Shown here: in pieces, positions 34,518 to 42,620 of the stretch
Numbering within the stretch: position 1 is the stretch's first letter
Layout: every line of letters begins with the position of its first letter
NCBI GenBank assembly: GCA_017744605.1
Contig: JAGIAZ010000004.1
Coordinates: forward strand, 62,001-126,000
Length of the DNA: 64,000 bases
Source of the DNA: Sphingobium sp.
GTDB lineage: Bacteria > Pseudomonadota > Alphaproteobacteria > Sphingomonadales > Sphingomonadaceae
Direction: 5' to 3'
Program-made: the position numbers and the translations under genes
The notes under the pieces: model-generated
Seen by the model: the letters and a program-made list of their open reading frames with translations, nothing else
Databases searched by the model: none
What the model was told of the DNA's origin: nothing

Positions 34518-36182
34518 TCAACCTGCCGCACGGAACTCCTGTTCGAGACTGCGCTGGGCATGTGCTCGGAGCAGTGGGTTGACCGTGGACCCGACAAGCA
34601 AACCAGCAAGAATTGTCTCAGCGTTCCTTGAGAGTTTGCCGAGCCCGGGCAACGATGAAGCCGCCGCTCCGTGCTGATACCGGATGATCGATTCGATAAT
34701 CTTGGGCGCTTCTTCGGCATGAGCTTCGATCGCGGTCATTAACGACGATCCGAAATCGTCCAGCATGTCCAGCAACATGAAAGGCCGGATTCCGCCTGGC
34801 CCTTGATGCGTCCAGACGGTTTGCATGTTCGCGATATCCGCGTCCTCGACGAAACGGCTGAGCTGCTCGAGGACCGGATTGACCGCCTTCTGCAGGGCGG
34901 AACTGACCTCGAGACTGAGGCGCCCCCGGATGCCTTCATCCAACACGATCGAGTGGATCGCCTTAGACGTGCCGAAATAGAAGGACACTCGCCAGTCCAC
35001 CACCGCTCCCGAGCAATCATTATCAAGCTCGAACCGAACGCCGCTCTTCAACTGCAAGCTGGGTATCGCGAACTTGAACGTCCGGTTGGCGGGATAACGC
35101 GCGCCAGCCCGGTCCGGGGGAGTCTCGGCAGGTATCGGTTTTGGACGCTTGAGTTCTCGAGAAGCCTCGCGAAGGGACGGGCTTGCCTCTGCTCCACATC
35201 CCTGCAACACCCTGCCCATCAGGAATGAGAAGGCCGGTGGCACGGCGTTCCCGATCATCCGCAGCTTCTGACCGTAGTTCGCGCCGTAGAACTGGAACGT
35301 GATAGGAAAGCCTTGCAGGCAAGCCCTCTCGCGCAACGTGAGGCGCCGGTACGCCTGATCCTGCTCGGGGGCGGCGATCACGATGCTTTCGCGCGACACG
35401 CGGGTGCACGTTGCGGTGATCGTCCGGACCGTCCTATCCATAGGATCAGGAAAGGGCATGGCATTGTAGACCGTGTGGGTCATCTTGTTGGCCCGGTTGA
35501 TCCTCACTTCCTCGGAGCTCAACAAATCCTCTTCGACATGGTCGATCAGATCGGCGCGTTCGAGTTGAAGACCGTAGATCGGGTCGATAATCTGCTCTGC
35601 GCCAAGCGCCTTGACGACGTCGCCCAGAGTCGGGGCATCGCTTCCGGGTTTGAAGGACTCCAGCAAGCCGATATCGAAATTACCAGCGATGCACCGTCGT
35701 CGACGCTGCGGGATTCCATACTCCGCCATGTCCACCACGTGGGTGACACAGCCGAGATGCGCGAAGTCAGCTAGCGCACCGCCCAGCTTCATCTCCTTCT
35801 CTATGATCTTCGCGACGCGGGGCACGTTCTCCATGGCCCACATCCGCGGCTTGAGGTGGTCGACGATCGACAGGAAACGGATGATATCCTTCAAGCCGTC
35901 GGCGAGATCCCCGCCACCGCCTCGGTTGCTGAATGAGAACTGAGTACAGGGAGGACTTCCGACCACGATATCGATGTCTGTGGGAAGATCCTCGAGCGCT
36001 AGGCGCCGGATGTCGACGGTCTGCGCTTGGTGGGCGTTGTTCTTGAAGTTCGTCTCGTTGGCTGGCCCCCAGATTTCATAGGAGGCAACCACGTCGACTC
36101 CGGCCAAGCGAAGACCGAGCGACCATCCGCCGACGCCGGAATAAAGATCGATCGCCCTTGGTTTATTCTGATGCTTCGGCAC
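34518..36182 (-). CDS. DNA cytosine-C5 methyltransferase with long C-terminal extension
   Basis: 554 residues from the GTG at 36182, which follows GGGGTGG; an ATG at 36257 reads in frame and is the alternative. Motif I (DLYSGVGGWSLGL), motif IV with catalytic Cys79 (GSPPCTQFSF), motif VI (MENV), motif VIII (QRRRR), the LQGFP region and motif X (GNAVPP) are all present by about residue 340. The last ~200 residues are a further domain (RTFKFAIPSLQLKSGVRFELD...) with no motif I know. It would mark self DNA in the DrmA/DrmB-type system (role of DrmMII). The relaxase gene ends upstream on the same strand. Confidence 0.9.
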   Translation of the reverse strand: MPKHQNKPRAIDLYSGVGGWSLGLRLAGVDVVASYEIWGPANETNFKNNAHQAQTVDIRRLALEDLPTDIDIVVGSPPCTQFSFSNRGGGGDLADGLKDIIRFLSIVDHLKPRMWAMENVPRVAKIIEKEMKLGGALADFAHLGCVTHVVDMAEYGIPQRRRRCIAGNFDIGLLESFKPGSDAPTLGDVVKALGAEQIIDPIYGLQLERADLIDHVEEDLLSSEEVRINRANKMTHTVYNAMPFPDPMDRTVRTITATCTRVSRESIVIAAPEQDQAYRRLTLRERACLQGFPITFQFYGANYGQKLRMIGNAVPPAFSFLMGRVLQGCGAEASPSLREASRELKRPKPIPAETPPDRAGARYPANRTFKFAIPSLQLKSGVRFELDNDCSGAVVDWRVSFYFGTSKAIHSIVLDEGIRGRLSLEVSSALQKAVNPVLEQLSRFVEDADIANMQTVWTHQGPGGIRPFMLLDMLDDFGSSLMTAIEAHAEEAPKIIESIIRYQHGAAASSLPGLGKLSRNAETILAGLLVGSTVNPLLRAHAQRSLEQEFRAAG

Positions 36183-36275
36183 GCTACCACCCCGTTTGCT
36201 TGTGCGTGCTCCTCCTTGAATAGATCCTTTGCCGGTTTGGCAAGATCCTTTCGGCATCTGGGCTAAAAAACGCCC

Positions 36276-38240
36276 CTAGCTGATGACAGGTCCTCCCCGG
36301 TCGCGTCCGAACCGCCAGTTCACGCCATCCGATCGCATCAACCCGCCAACCTGATTTCCCAATTGTTTTTCCAGCACCGGCCGCCACGGCACGAGCGTGA
36401 ATTCCTTTGACTGCTCGACGAGCGCGAACCGGCCGCTCAAAAGGTCGATGCGGCGCGTCAGCCGCCCATCCACGACGCGCCCCACCTGAGCCTCGACGAA
36501 TGGCTTGCCCATTTCCTCGGCGAGACGCTCTCCCGCCCCGAGCAATTCCCGGCGCTGCAACAGCATGATGGCGTTGCTCCGCAGACGCACCTGTCCCCCG
36601 TCCGCGTCGGCCAGTTGCTGCTCGACCAGCCACTGTCGGCGAGAATCCAGCGCCGAGCGGACCTCGCTTCCGAAGCCGGCGTCCCGGACCGGAAGCGGCG
36701 TACTCGCGCTCAGCTCCCGATCGAGCCAGGTCGCTGCGTCGGCGGTTTCGAGGCGCGCAATCGGTAGGGCCGACACCGTCTCGATCTCGACCGGGCGATC
36801 ATGCAGCCCGCGCGCCTCGTAGGCGGCCGCCCGGTCGAGATGGTCCGTCGCTATGAACCAAGTCCCGTCGGCATTGCGCTCGACGCCAGCGCCCACACGC
36901 CGCATCGCCTCCAGGCGGCGAACATGGGCTTCCGCGAAACCCTGGGTGGCGCTGGCATCGTGGCGAAGGTGCCCGTCTACCGAATAGAGCCCGCCATTGG
37001 CCTGCGCGACCTCAGCGACCATTCGATCGACATCGCGCACGCCGACGTTCCGGGCCGCGACGCGGACGATCGATCCCTCGGGCGTGGCTTCGCTTTGATC
37101 ACCGCGACCAACGTCAAGATAATGAACGCGCCCATCGACGCCGTCGACAATCAGGTAATGGCGGTCGCGATGCTCGTCCGAGAAGCCGCGATGAATGACC
37201 CGCCCGACGATCGGCTGATCGAGCTGGGCATGAATGCGCTGGTCGATGCCGGCCCGATCGAGCTTCCGCGCGGTCAGTTCGCGCTGCATGGTGCGGATGA
37301 TGTCGCCGCGTTCGCCCATCCGGCGAAGCGTGTCGTCGATGCCATCGGCGAGGCGCCAACGCCCGCGGCCAAGATCTTCGGCCAGTCCCATTGTACCGAG
37401 CCTGCGTAGCCGACCGGCCGCGACCGACTGCTGGAAGGGGTCATTGCTCGCCGCGGTCACTGTCCGTTCCTCGTCCATCCGCCGGAGCAAACGGCGGTCG
37501 ATCGCGGTCAGTCGCTCCTGCTCGACATCGTGACGCAACCGCGCTTCGATCTCGCGGTCGGTGCGCGGCCCCAGGTCCAGCGTCGCCAGCTCGGCGGCAC
37601 GTTCGCGAAAACCGTATGCGATATATTCGCGGGCGATGATCAGATTCTCGCCGCGGTCGTCGACGCCGCGCAGCATGATGTGGGTGTGCGGCTGGTCGGT
37701 GTTGAAATGGTCGACCGCGACCCAGTCCAGCCGGGTCCCGAGGTCATGCTCGGCCTGGGCCATCAGTCGCCGCACATAGGGCTTGAGATCGGGATATTCG
37801 GCACCGTCCTCGGCCGATACGATGAAGCGGAACTGGTGCCGGTCGCCGTCGCAACGTTCAAGGAAGGCCTTGCCGTCAGCCCGATCGACGTCCGGCCCAT
37901 AGAGCTCGCCGGGGGCGCCCTCGCGCGTGACGCCATCGCGCTGGATGTAGCGCAGGTGCGCGCGGGCGCCGGGCAGCCCTTTCGCGCCCAGCCTGACGAG
38001 CCGGGTCTTCACGATCGCCCGGCGGGCGCGCATGCCGGCAAATCGGTCGCGGCTGGATAGCAGCCGGCCGATGCTGGCGCCGCGGCCGATCCGGCTGCCA
38101 TCGAACCGGCGACCGACCACTCCGGTCCTCGCCCCGGCGAGACGCGCCGCGACGACGATGCGGCTGCCATAGCGCAGCACCTTCTTCCCGTCCTTGCCCC
38201 TGGTACGGCTGAACTTCGGAGTGAGGTCGTCGTCATCCAT
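36276..38240 (-). CDS. Relaxase/mobilisation nuclease of the DUF3363 (VirD2-like) type
   Basis: 654 residues from the ATG starting MDDDDLTPKF; the frame is open upstream. The basic N-terminus is followed by the relaxase region: LPGARAHLRYIQRDGVTREG, then HQFRFIVSAEDGAEYPDLKPYVRRLMAQAE and the metal-binding histidines of VDHFNTDQPHTHIMLRG. The C-terminal half is DUF3363, ending FTLVPWRPVLEKQLG...WRFGRDRGGP. It would nick oriT and lead the strand into the recipient. Intact by length and motifs. A GC-rich candidate oriT lies 0.7 kb upstream. Confidence 0.93.
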   Translation of the reverse strand: MDDDDLTPKFSRTRGKDGKKVLRYGSRIVVAARLAGARTGVVGRRFDGSRIGRGASIGRLLSSRDRFAGMRARRAIVKTRLVRLGAKGLPGARAHLRYIQRDGVTREGAPGELYGPDVDRADGKAFLERCDGDRHQFRFIVSAEDGAEYPDLKPYVRRLMAQAEHDLGTRLDWVAVDHFNTDQPHTHIMLRGVDDRGENLIIAREYIAYGFRERAAELATLDLGPRTDREIEARLRHDVEQERLTAIDRRLLRRMDEERTVTAASNDPFQQSVAAGRLRRLGTMGLAEDLGRGRWRLADGIDDTLRRMGERGDIIRTMQRELTARKLDRAGIDQRIHAQLDQPIVGRVIHRGFSDEHRDRHYLIVDGVDGRVHYLDVGRGDQSEATPEGSIVRVAARNVGVRDVDRMVAEVAQANGGLYSVDGHLRHDASATQGFAEAHVRRLEAMRRVGAGVERNADGTWFIATDHLDRAAAYEARGLHDRPVEIETVSALPIARLETADAATWLDRELSASTPLPVRDAGFGSEVRSALDSRRQWLVEQQLADADGGQVRLRSNAIMLLQRRELLGAGERLAEEMGKPFVEAQVGRVVDGRLTRRIDLLSGRFALVEQSKEFTLVPWRPVLEKQLGNQVGGLMRSDGVNWRFGRDRGGPVIS

Positions 38241-38482
38241 GGCGAGTCTCGCGATTTCGGAAGAAAAGTGCCGGTTTTGGGAAGTTCTTTTCCGGGGAGT
38301 CTCGCACGGCCGATTGGCTACCTCTCGAAAAAACGATGTGCAGACAATTACTTGAGCAGGGTCGCGAGACACTGCCTTTATCTTGTTTTCCCTTTCTCCC
38401 TTCCTCCTGACCTTCCCGGCTCAAAAAAGGGGGAGAAACAGCGCCGGACCGACGCCGCCTCTCCCCGCCCATCGACCCGCGA

Positions 38483-38854
38483 TTAGTGCGCATCGACCAT
38501 CGCTTCGTGGGCAGACTTCCGCGTCCGGCAGAAGCGTTTGCCCATCGTGCCGTGCGCCATTCCGTCGCCATTTACGAGCATCACACTCGCGAACCAGCGA
38601 CCATCCAGCCGCCCGCAGATCGCTATCCGATCCAGTTCCAGGTCGTCGTCCTCGATGCTCTCGTAGAACCCGAGCCAGCGCTCCTCGATCCGCGCATCCC
38701 AGAGAAAATCTGTCTCTTCGGCTTCGAGGAAACGATGCGCCAATGCCTCTCCGGCACCGCGCCCGAACTCCAGTTCCAGACCCGCCATCAGCGTCGCCAT
38801 CACGCGATCCACGACCTTGACCGACGCCGTTCCGATGCTCTGATACATGCCCAT
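38483..38854 (-). CDS. Hypothetical 123-aa protein next to the relaxase
   Basis: Starts at ATG 38854, six bases after GGAG. The helical N-terminal part (VVDRVMATLMAGLELEFGRGAGEALAHRFLEAEETDFLW) precedes a beta-rich part (AICGRLDGRWFASVMLVNGDG). There is no membrane segment or known motif. It sits between candidate oriT and relaxase on the same strand; an accessory transfer role is possible but only by context. The 242 bases between it and the relaxase hold no clear gene. Confidence 0.6.
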   Translation of the reverse strand: MGMYQSIGTASVKVVDRVMATLMAGLELEFGRGAGEALAHRFLEAEETDFLWDARIEERWLGFYESIEDDDLELDRIAICGRLDGRWFASVMLVNGDGMAHGTMGKRFCRTRKSAHEAMVDAH

Positions 38855-38959
38855 GATGATCTCCAAGCTTATCGTTCTCACCATCGAGAACGACGTTTGA
38901 GGGACGGGTGGCGGAGCGGCTGTCAGGGCCGCGGAGCGAAGCGCAGCGCCGCGAAGCGG

Positions 38960-39005
38960 ACGTGGGGGGAACCGATTTGCGCAGCAAATTGGGGGGCACC
39001 CGCGG
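38960..39005. other. Candidate origin of transfer (oriT)
   Basis: In a 232-base gap between the 123-aa gene and the transglycosylase gene lies a GC-rich stretch with G-runs flanking an imperfect inverted repeat: CCGATTTGC (38970-38978), GCA, GCAAATTGG (38982-38990). An inverted repeat next to relaxase and peptidase genes in an intergenic, composition-skewed region is what an oriT looks like. There is no nic consensus I can match. Confidence 0.35.
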
Positions 39006-39086
39006 GCCTTGATAGCCGTTCCGCCACCCGTCATGCTGGGTCTATCGAGACGAGCCTCCAACCTCTCGGGGGACCGCAACCTCACC

Positions 39087-39695
39087 TCATTGACCATCGT
39101 GACGCAGCACGAAGAGCGAGGCCGGAGACGGTACGGGAGTGGTCGATTCCGGCTGGTTCGACGCCGGATATTGAATGGCGAACAGAGCCTCACGCGGCAT
39201 TCCGGCAACCGTTCCGCTCGCGACGGACGGCACGCCGCCGACGGCGTGGAGGTAGGCTACGGTCTCGCCCGACAACCTGCGGCCGGTCGCCAAATGCTCG
39301 GCATAGCGGGCGGGGCCAGCGTTGTAGGCTGCGAACAGCCCCGGATAGCCGAAACGGTCGTACATCTGGCGCAGGTAGCAAGTCCCGGCGAGAATATTGT
39401 CGGGCGGATGGTCCGGGTCAGGACCGAGACCGAGTGTTCGCCGCATCGCATCCCAGGTGCCGGGCATCAGCTGCATCAGGCCCATGGCACCCGCGCGGCT
39501 GCGGATCGGCCGCCCGCCCAGCGCGGTCTGGCCATCGCTCTCTGCCCGCATGACCCGCTCGATCCAGGCAGTCGGGACACCGCAGCGAAGTGAAGCCTGC
39601 GTGATATAGGGCCGCCACCGCTCGGTCGTTTGAGCTTGGGCTGGCATGGCCAGAACGAGCGCCCCTACGGCAAGGCCAAGCTTCAGCGACGCCAT
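39087..39695 (-). CDS. Conjugation-associated lytic transglycosylase (SLT family)
   Basis: 202 residues. A signal peptide (ending AMPAQAQ) precedes the SLT domain. Motifs ERVMRAESDGQTA (catalytic Glu), AGAMGLMQLMPGTW, NILAGTCYLRQMYDRFG and LFAAYNAGP are all present. It opens peptidoglycan locally for the mating channel, as VirB1 does. The start follows GGGGAGG and lies inside the end of the traF-like gene (13-base overlap). Confidence 0.94.
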   Translation of the reverse strand: MASLKLGLAVGALVLAMPAQAQTTERWRPYITQASLRCGVPTAWIERVMRAESDGQTALGGRPIRSRAGAMGLMQLMPGTWDAMRRTLGLGPDPDHPPDNILAGTCYLRQMYDRFGYPGLFAAYNAGPARYAEHLATGRRLSGETVAYLHAVGGVPSVASGTVAGMPREALFAIQYPASNQPESTTPVPSPASLFVLRHDGQ

Positions 39696-40264
39696 AGGAG
39701 CCTCCCCTTGCCCACGATGTCGCTGGCCTCGGTTGGCCCAAAATACCGGCCGTCGAACGAGGCCGGACTGTCCATGAGCAGGAAAAGTTGCCGTCCGCGA
39801 AGGATGGTGCAGCCGCTCCATGACGGCATCGCTCGTCCCTTGACGTCGACCACCCGGCGCTCGGCAATCCAGCGCCCGTTGATGAAGATTTGTGTGCCAA
39901 GCGCGCAGACCTCGTCGCCGGCATAGGCGGCGACGCGCTTCACCAGCGGCACGTTCATCGGCAGGTAGCGGCGCTCTGCGGCGAGCCGCCGGAAGCGTTC
40001 CGGCACCCGCGCAATCACCATATCGCCGGGCTCGGGCCAGGCGCCGGGAGAAACTCTGTAGAGTCCGATCGGTGCGCTGGCGCTGGCGTTCCAAACCAGG
40101 CGCGGCGCGGGCGGAACGGCCGCGCAGGCGAGGAGGATGGCGATGCCGATGGCGGTGACGGCGACGCGCCGGCGCAGCCGCGCGCGGCGCGTCTTGTCGG
40201 CGCGGAGCGCATCGCCCCAGGCGAGAAGCGGGGCGTCGCCCGCGCGGTCGCGGCGGCCCTTCAT
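39683..40264 (-). CDS. traF: TraF-type S26 signal peptidase
   Basis: 193 residues from the ATG overlapping the upstream HTH stop (ATGA). One N-terminal membrane helix (residues ~32-50) is followed by WNASASAPIGLYRV with the catalytic Ser, and by VPLVKRVAAYAGDEVCA with the general-base Lys. The end DGRYFGP...IVGKGRLLWRR is typical for TraF. In RP4 TraF cyclises the TrbC pilin; a TrbC gene is present in this element. Confidence 0.92.
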   Translation of the reverse strand: MKGRRDRAGDAPLLAWGDALRADKTRRARLRRRVAVTAIGIAILLACAAVPPAPRLVWNASASAPIGLYRVSPGAWPEPGDMVIARVPERFRRLAAERRYLPMNVPLVKRVAAYAGDEVCALGTQIFINGRWIAERRVVDVKGRAMPSWSGCTILRGRQLFLLMDSPASFDGRYFGPTEASDIVGKGRLLWRR

Positions 40265-40503
40265 CGTCCGATCTCCCGCGCGGCCTGCTCGCCCGACCAC
40301 GCGTCGAGGTCATCGATATGGTACTGGACGAAGCGGCTGTGGCGCCGGAACACCGGCCCCTTGCCCGCGCGGCGCAGGCGCTTGAGCAGCCGGCTCGACA
40401 GCTTGAGATAGGCGGCGGCCTGGTCGGTGTTGAGGAAGGGCGAGCCGCGCTTGGCGCGGCTGGCCCGGGTGATGTCGTCGTCGGTGTCCATGGGGATCGG
40501 CAT
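40261..40503 (-). CDS. Helix-turn-helix (excisionase-type) protein before traF
   Basis: 80 residues. FLNTDQAAAYLKLSSRLLKRLRRAGKGPVFRRHSRFVQYHIDDLDAW is the compact winged-helix pattern of AlpA/excisionase-like proteins. A second in-frame ATG four codons later is possible. Precedes and overlaps traF; could regulate the transfer genes. The 267 bases upstream (40504-40770) are GC-rich without a clear gene. Confidence 0.78.
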   Translation of the reverse strand: MPIPMDTDDDITRASRAKRGSPFLNTDQAAAYLKLSSRLLKRLRRAGKGPVFRRHSRFVQYHIDDLDAWSGEQAAREIGR

Positions 40504-40770
40504 CCTTCGCGGGATCGCGACCGTGCGGTCGCGTCACCGGGGATGCCGCCGGGAACACCGGGCGGGCAGTGTCGAAAGCCGGGGTCCGGAATTCGACACA
40601 CCCGGGAAAGGGCGAGCGGTGCGGGTTGCGCCGGGTGGCGCGGGTCCGAAGTCCCGCGCGACGGAAAGCGGACACAGGCAGACGCCCCCGCCTGCCAAGT
40701 CCCTCGCGAGCTATGGCAAATCCGGCTCACCGCTCGAGCCCCGCGCGCCGGAGCGCGCGGGGCACCGTGA

Positions 40771-41070
40771 TCAGCGCGACCAGATGAGCTTGTGCTCGCC
40801 ATTGTCGCCCTGCGTCAGGTTCGCGTAGATCGGGGCCGGGAATGACGGATCGTCGAGCTTGAGGCCGAGATATTCGGCGCCTGTCTCGCGCGCGGCCTTG
40901 CTCCAGCCCGCCCCGAATTCGACGCCGCCGGCGCTGACCCGGTAGTCGGGCGACTTGTCGTTGTCGCGATCGACCGGCTTGATCGTCGCCTTGACGCGCA
41001 GTGAGAGGGTGCGGATCTCGCCGGTGTAGACGCCGTTCTCGCCGCGGGTGAAACTGCCGATCTGTGCCAT
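40771..41070 (-). CDS. DUF736 protein
   Basis: 99 residues, starting MAQIGSFTRGENGVYTGEIRTL, the hallmark of DUF736, and continuing with SPDYRVSAGGVEFGAGW and YLGLKLDDPSFPAPIYANL. These small single-domain proteins occur widely in alphaproteobacterial plasmids and integrative elements; role unknown. ATG follows GGAGG. Confidence 0.9.
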   Translation of the reverse strand: MAQIGSFTRGENGVYTGEIRTLSLRVKATIKPVDRDNDKSPDYRVSAGGVEFGAGWSKAARETGAEYLGLKLDDPSFPAPIYANLTQGDNGEHKLIWSR

Positions 41071-41455
41071 GATAACCTCCATTCGATAGGTCGATGCCGC
41101 CCCATGCGGCCTCGATGCGGTTGACAGGTCGCGGGCCTGACGACGCGCACCGTCAGGCCGGAGCGCAAGCGGAGGACGGCCCGAGCCGGGCTTCTTGCCT
41201 CGCGAGGAAGGCGCGGGCACCGCGCCGGGGAAGAAGGTCGGCGAAGCCGTTGCGCGGCAGAGGAAGGCTTGCGGCAAACCGCCATCGATCAAGGCCGCCG
41301 GGGCTGCTTCGCCCGAAGACGAGGCGCAATCGTCGCGACAGGTCGGAGCGCCCGCACCGGCGGACGGGGCACCGGCCGACCGCAGACCGGGCAGCCGTGA
41401 ATGTCGTTGGCCTTGCAGGCGACGCGGGCTAGGCGGTCGGCAGCGGGGGGCTGCA
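41071..41455. other. GC-rich stretch without a recognisable gene
   Basis: 385 bases between the DUF736 gene and the 72-aa plus-strand gene. Purine-rich and very GC-rich, with several short inverted repeats. Frames open here are biased in composition and resemble nothing known. It should include the divergent promoters. Confidence 0.4.
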
Positions 41456-41674
41456 ATGACGGTTCTGGATCAGGTACGCGGCTTGATCGAGCGGCTGTCG
41501 CCGGACTCGATCTGCGACGACTGCATCAGCGACAAGCTCGGCCTGTCGGTCCGCCAGCACGCCAATCACAAGACGCGGGAGCTGGCCGGCACGCGCGGAT
41601 TCGAACGCCGGAAGGACGCCTGCGCGATCTGCGGCGGGACCAAGCTGGTGATCCGCCGCAAGGGGAATCCGTAA
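41456..41674 (+). CDS. Small Cys-rich hypothetical protein
   Basis: 72 residues from the ATG at 41456. Two Cys pairs, CDDC (near residue 20) and CAICGG (near 57), suggest one zinc-binding site; the middle (DKLGLSVRQHANHKTRELA) looks like a small helix-turn-helix. Plus strand, isolated between minus-strand genes. A DNA- or RNA-binding role is possible. Confidence 0.6.
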   Translation: MTVLDQVRGLIERLSPDSICDDCISDKLGLSVRQHANHKTRELAGTRGFERRKDACAICGGTKLVIRRKGNP

Positions 41675-41690
41675 GGCGGGACGCCGCGCG

Positions 41691-42587
41691 CTACCGCTCC
41701 CAGCGCGTCTCGGTGGCGAGATACTCCCAGATCACGGTCTTCACCGTCACGTCGCCGGACCAGTCGATCATATAGCGATAGCGGCCCGACTCGACCGTGA
41801 TCCAGCCGCCGACCATCGCCTCGTCGTCGAGCAGATGGAAGGTCATGCGGCTGCCGACCTCGGGCCATACGGCGAGCTCGCCGGGCGTGCCGGCGGACTC
41901 GAAGGCGTCGCGCTGCGCGGCTGTCAGCTGCTCGAGCGGCACGAAGGCGACATGGTCGGGCGCTTCGAGCAACGGCTCGCCGATCTCGTGATAGGCGTGA
42001 CCCCGCGCATTCTTGACGATCACGCGCGAGATCCGGTTGGTGTCCGGATGGAGGGTGAACGGTGTAAGATCGTCGAACAGCAGCATCTGCCCGTCGGGTC
42101 CGCGCTTTAGCGAGCGGACGACATGGCGGTTGCTGCGCAGGATGGTTGCCGCTTCGGGATGCTTCGCCGCATCGGGGTAGAGACTGCCCGCCATGACCGC
42201 GTGCAGGACGCAGAGGAGATAGTTCTCGTCCGGCGAGAAGCCGGAATTGCACTCCCGGCAGACGACCACCTGGGGGAGATAGTCGTACTCGTCGCCCTTG
42301 CCGCGATCATAGTCGGCGCCGCGTTCGCGCAGGTCCTTGGTGAGAAGGGACTTTGTCGGGACGTGGTCGCGATTGCTGTCAATGTCGGCGATCCCGGCGC
42401 CGCAATGGATGCACCAGACCTTGAGACGTTCGTCGGTGAAGTCCTCGATCTCTCGCACCGTTTGTCCCGCGCCCCTGCCTGTATCTGCATATTCTACATA
42501 GCCGATCCTGCCGCCGATCCGCACAAAAAATCCGCGCGCCGACGCCGGAACGGCGGAGGCGCGCGGCCGATTTTTCAGGGTCCGCAA
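41691..42587 (-). CDS. HNH-endonuclease-like protein
   Basis: 298 residues. A CIHC pair (59, 62), DHVPTKSLL (74-82) and CREC followed by Asn (110-114) form the zinc-bound HNH-type pattern, with His75 as candidate catalytic residue. The rest is an alpha/beta region with no known motif. Located 33 bases downstream of parB on the same strand, probably co-transcribed. It could be a defence nuclease or a nicking partner; function not established. Confidence 0.65.
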   Translation of the reverse strand: MRTLKNRPRASAVPASARGFFVRIGGRIGYVEYADTGRGAGQTVREIEDFTDERLKVWCIHCGAGIADIDSNRDHVPTKSLLTKDLRERGADYDRGKGDEYDYLPQVVVCRECNSGFSPDENYLLCVLHAVMAGSLYPDAAKHPEAATILRSNRHVVRSLKRGPDGQMLLFDDLTPFTLHPDTNRISRVIVKNARGHAYHEIGEPLLEAPDHVAFVPLEQLTAAQRDAFESAGTPGELAVWPEVGSRMTFHLLDDEAMVGGWITVESGRYRYMIDWSGDVTVKTVIWEYLATETRWER

Positions 42588-42620
42588 GATGCGGGCGGCG
42601 TTTCCGCCGCCCGCAAATGA

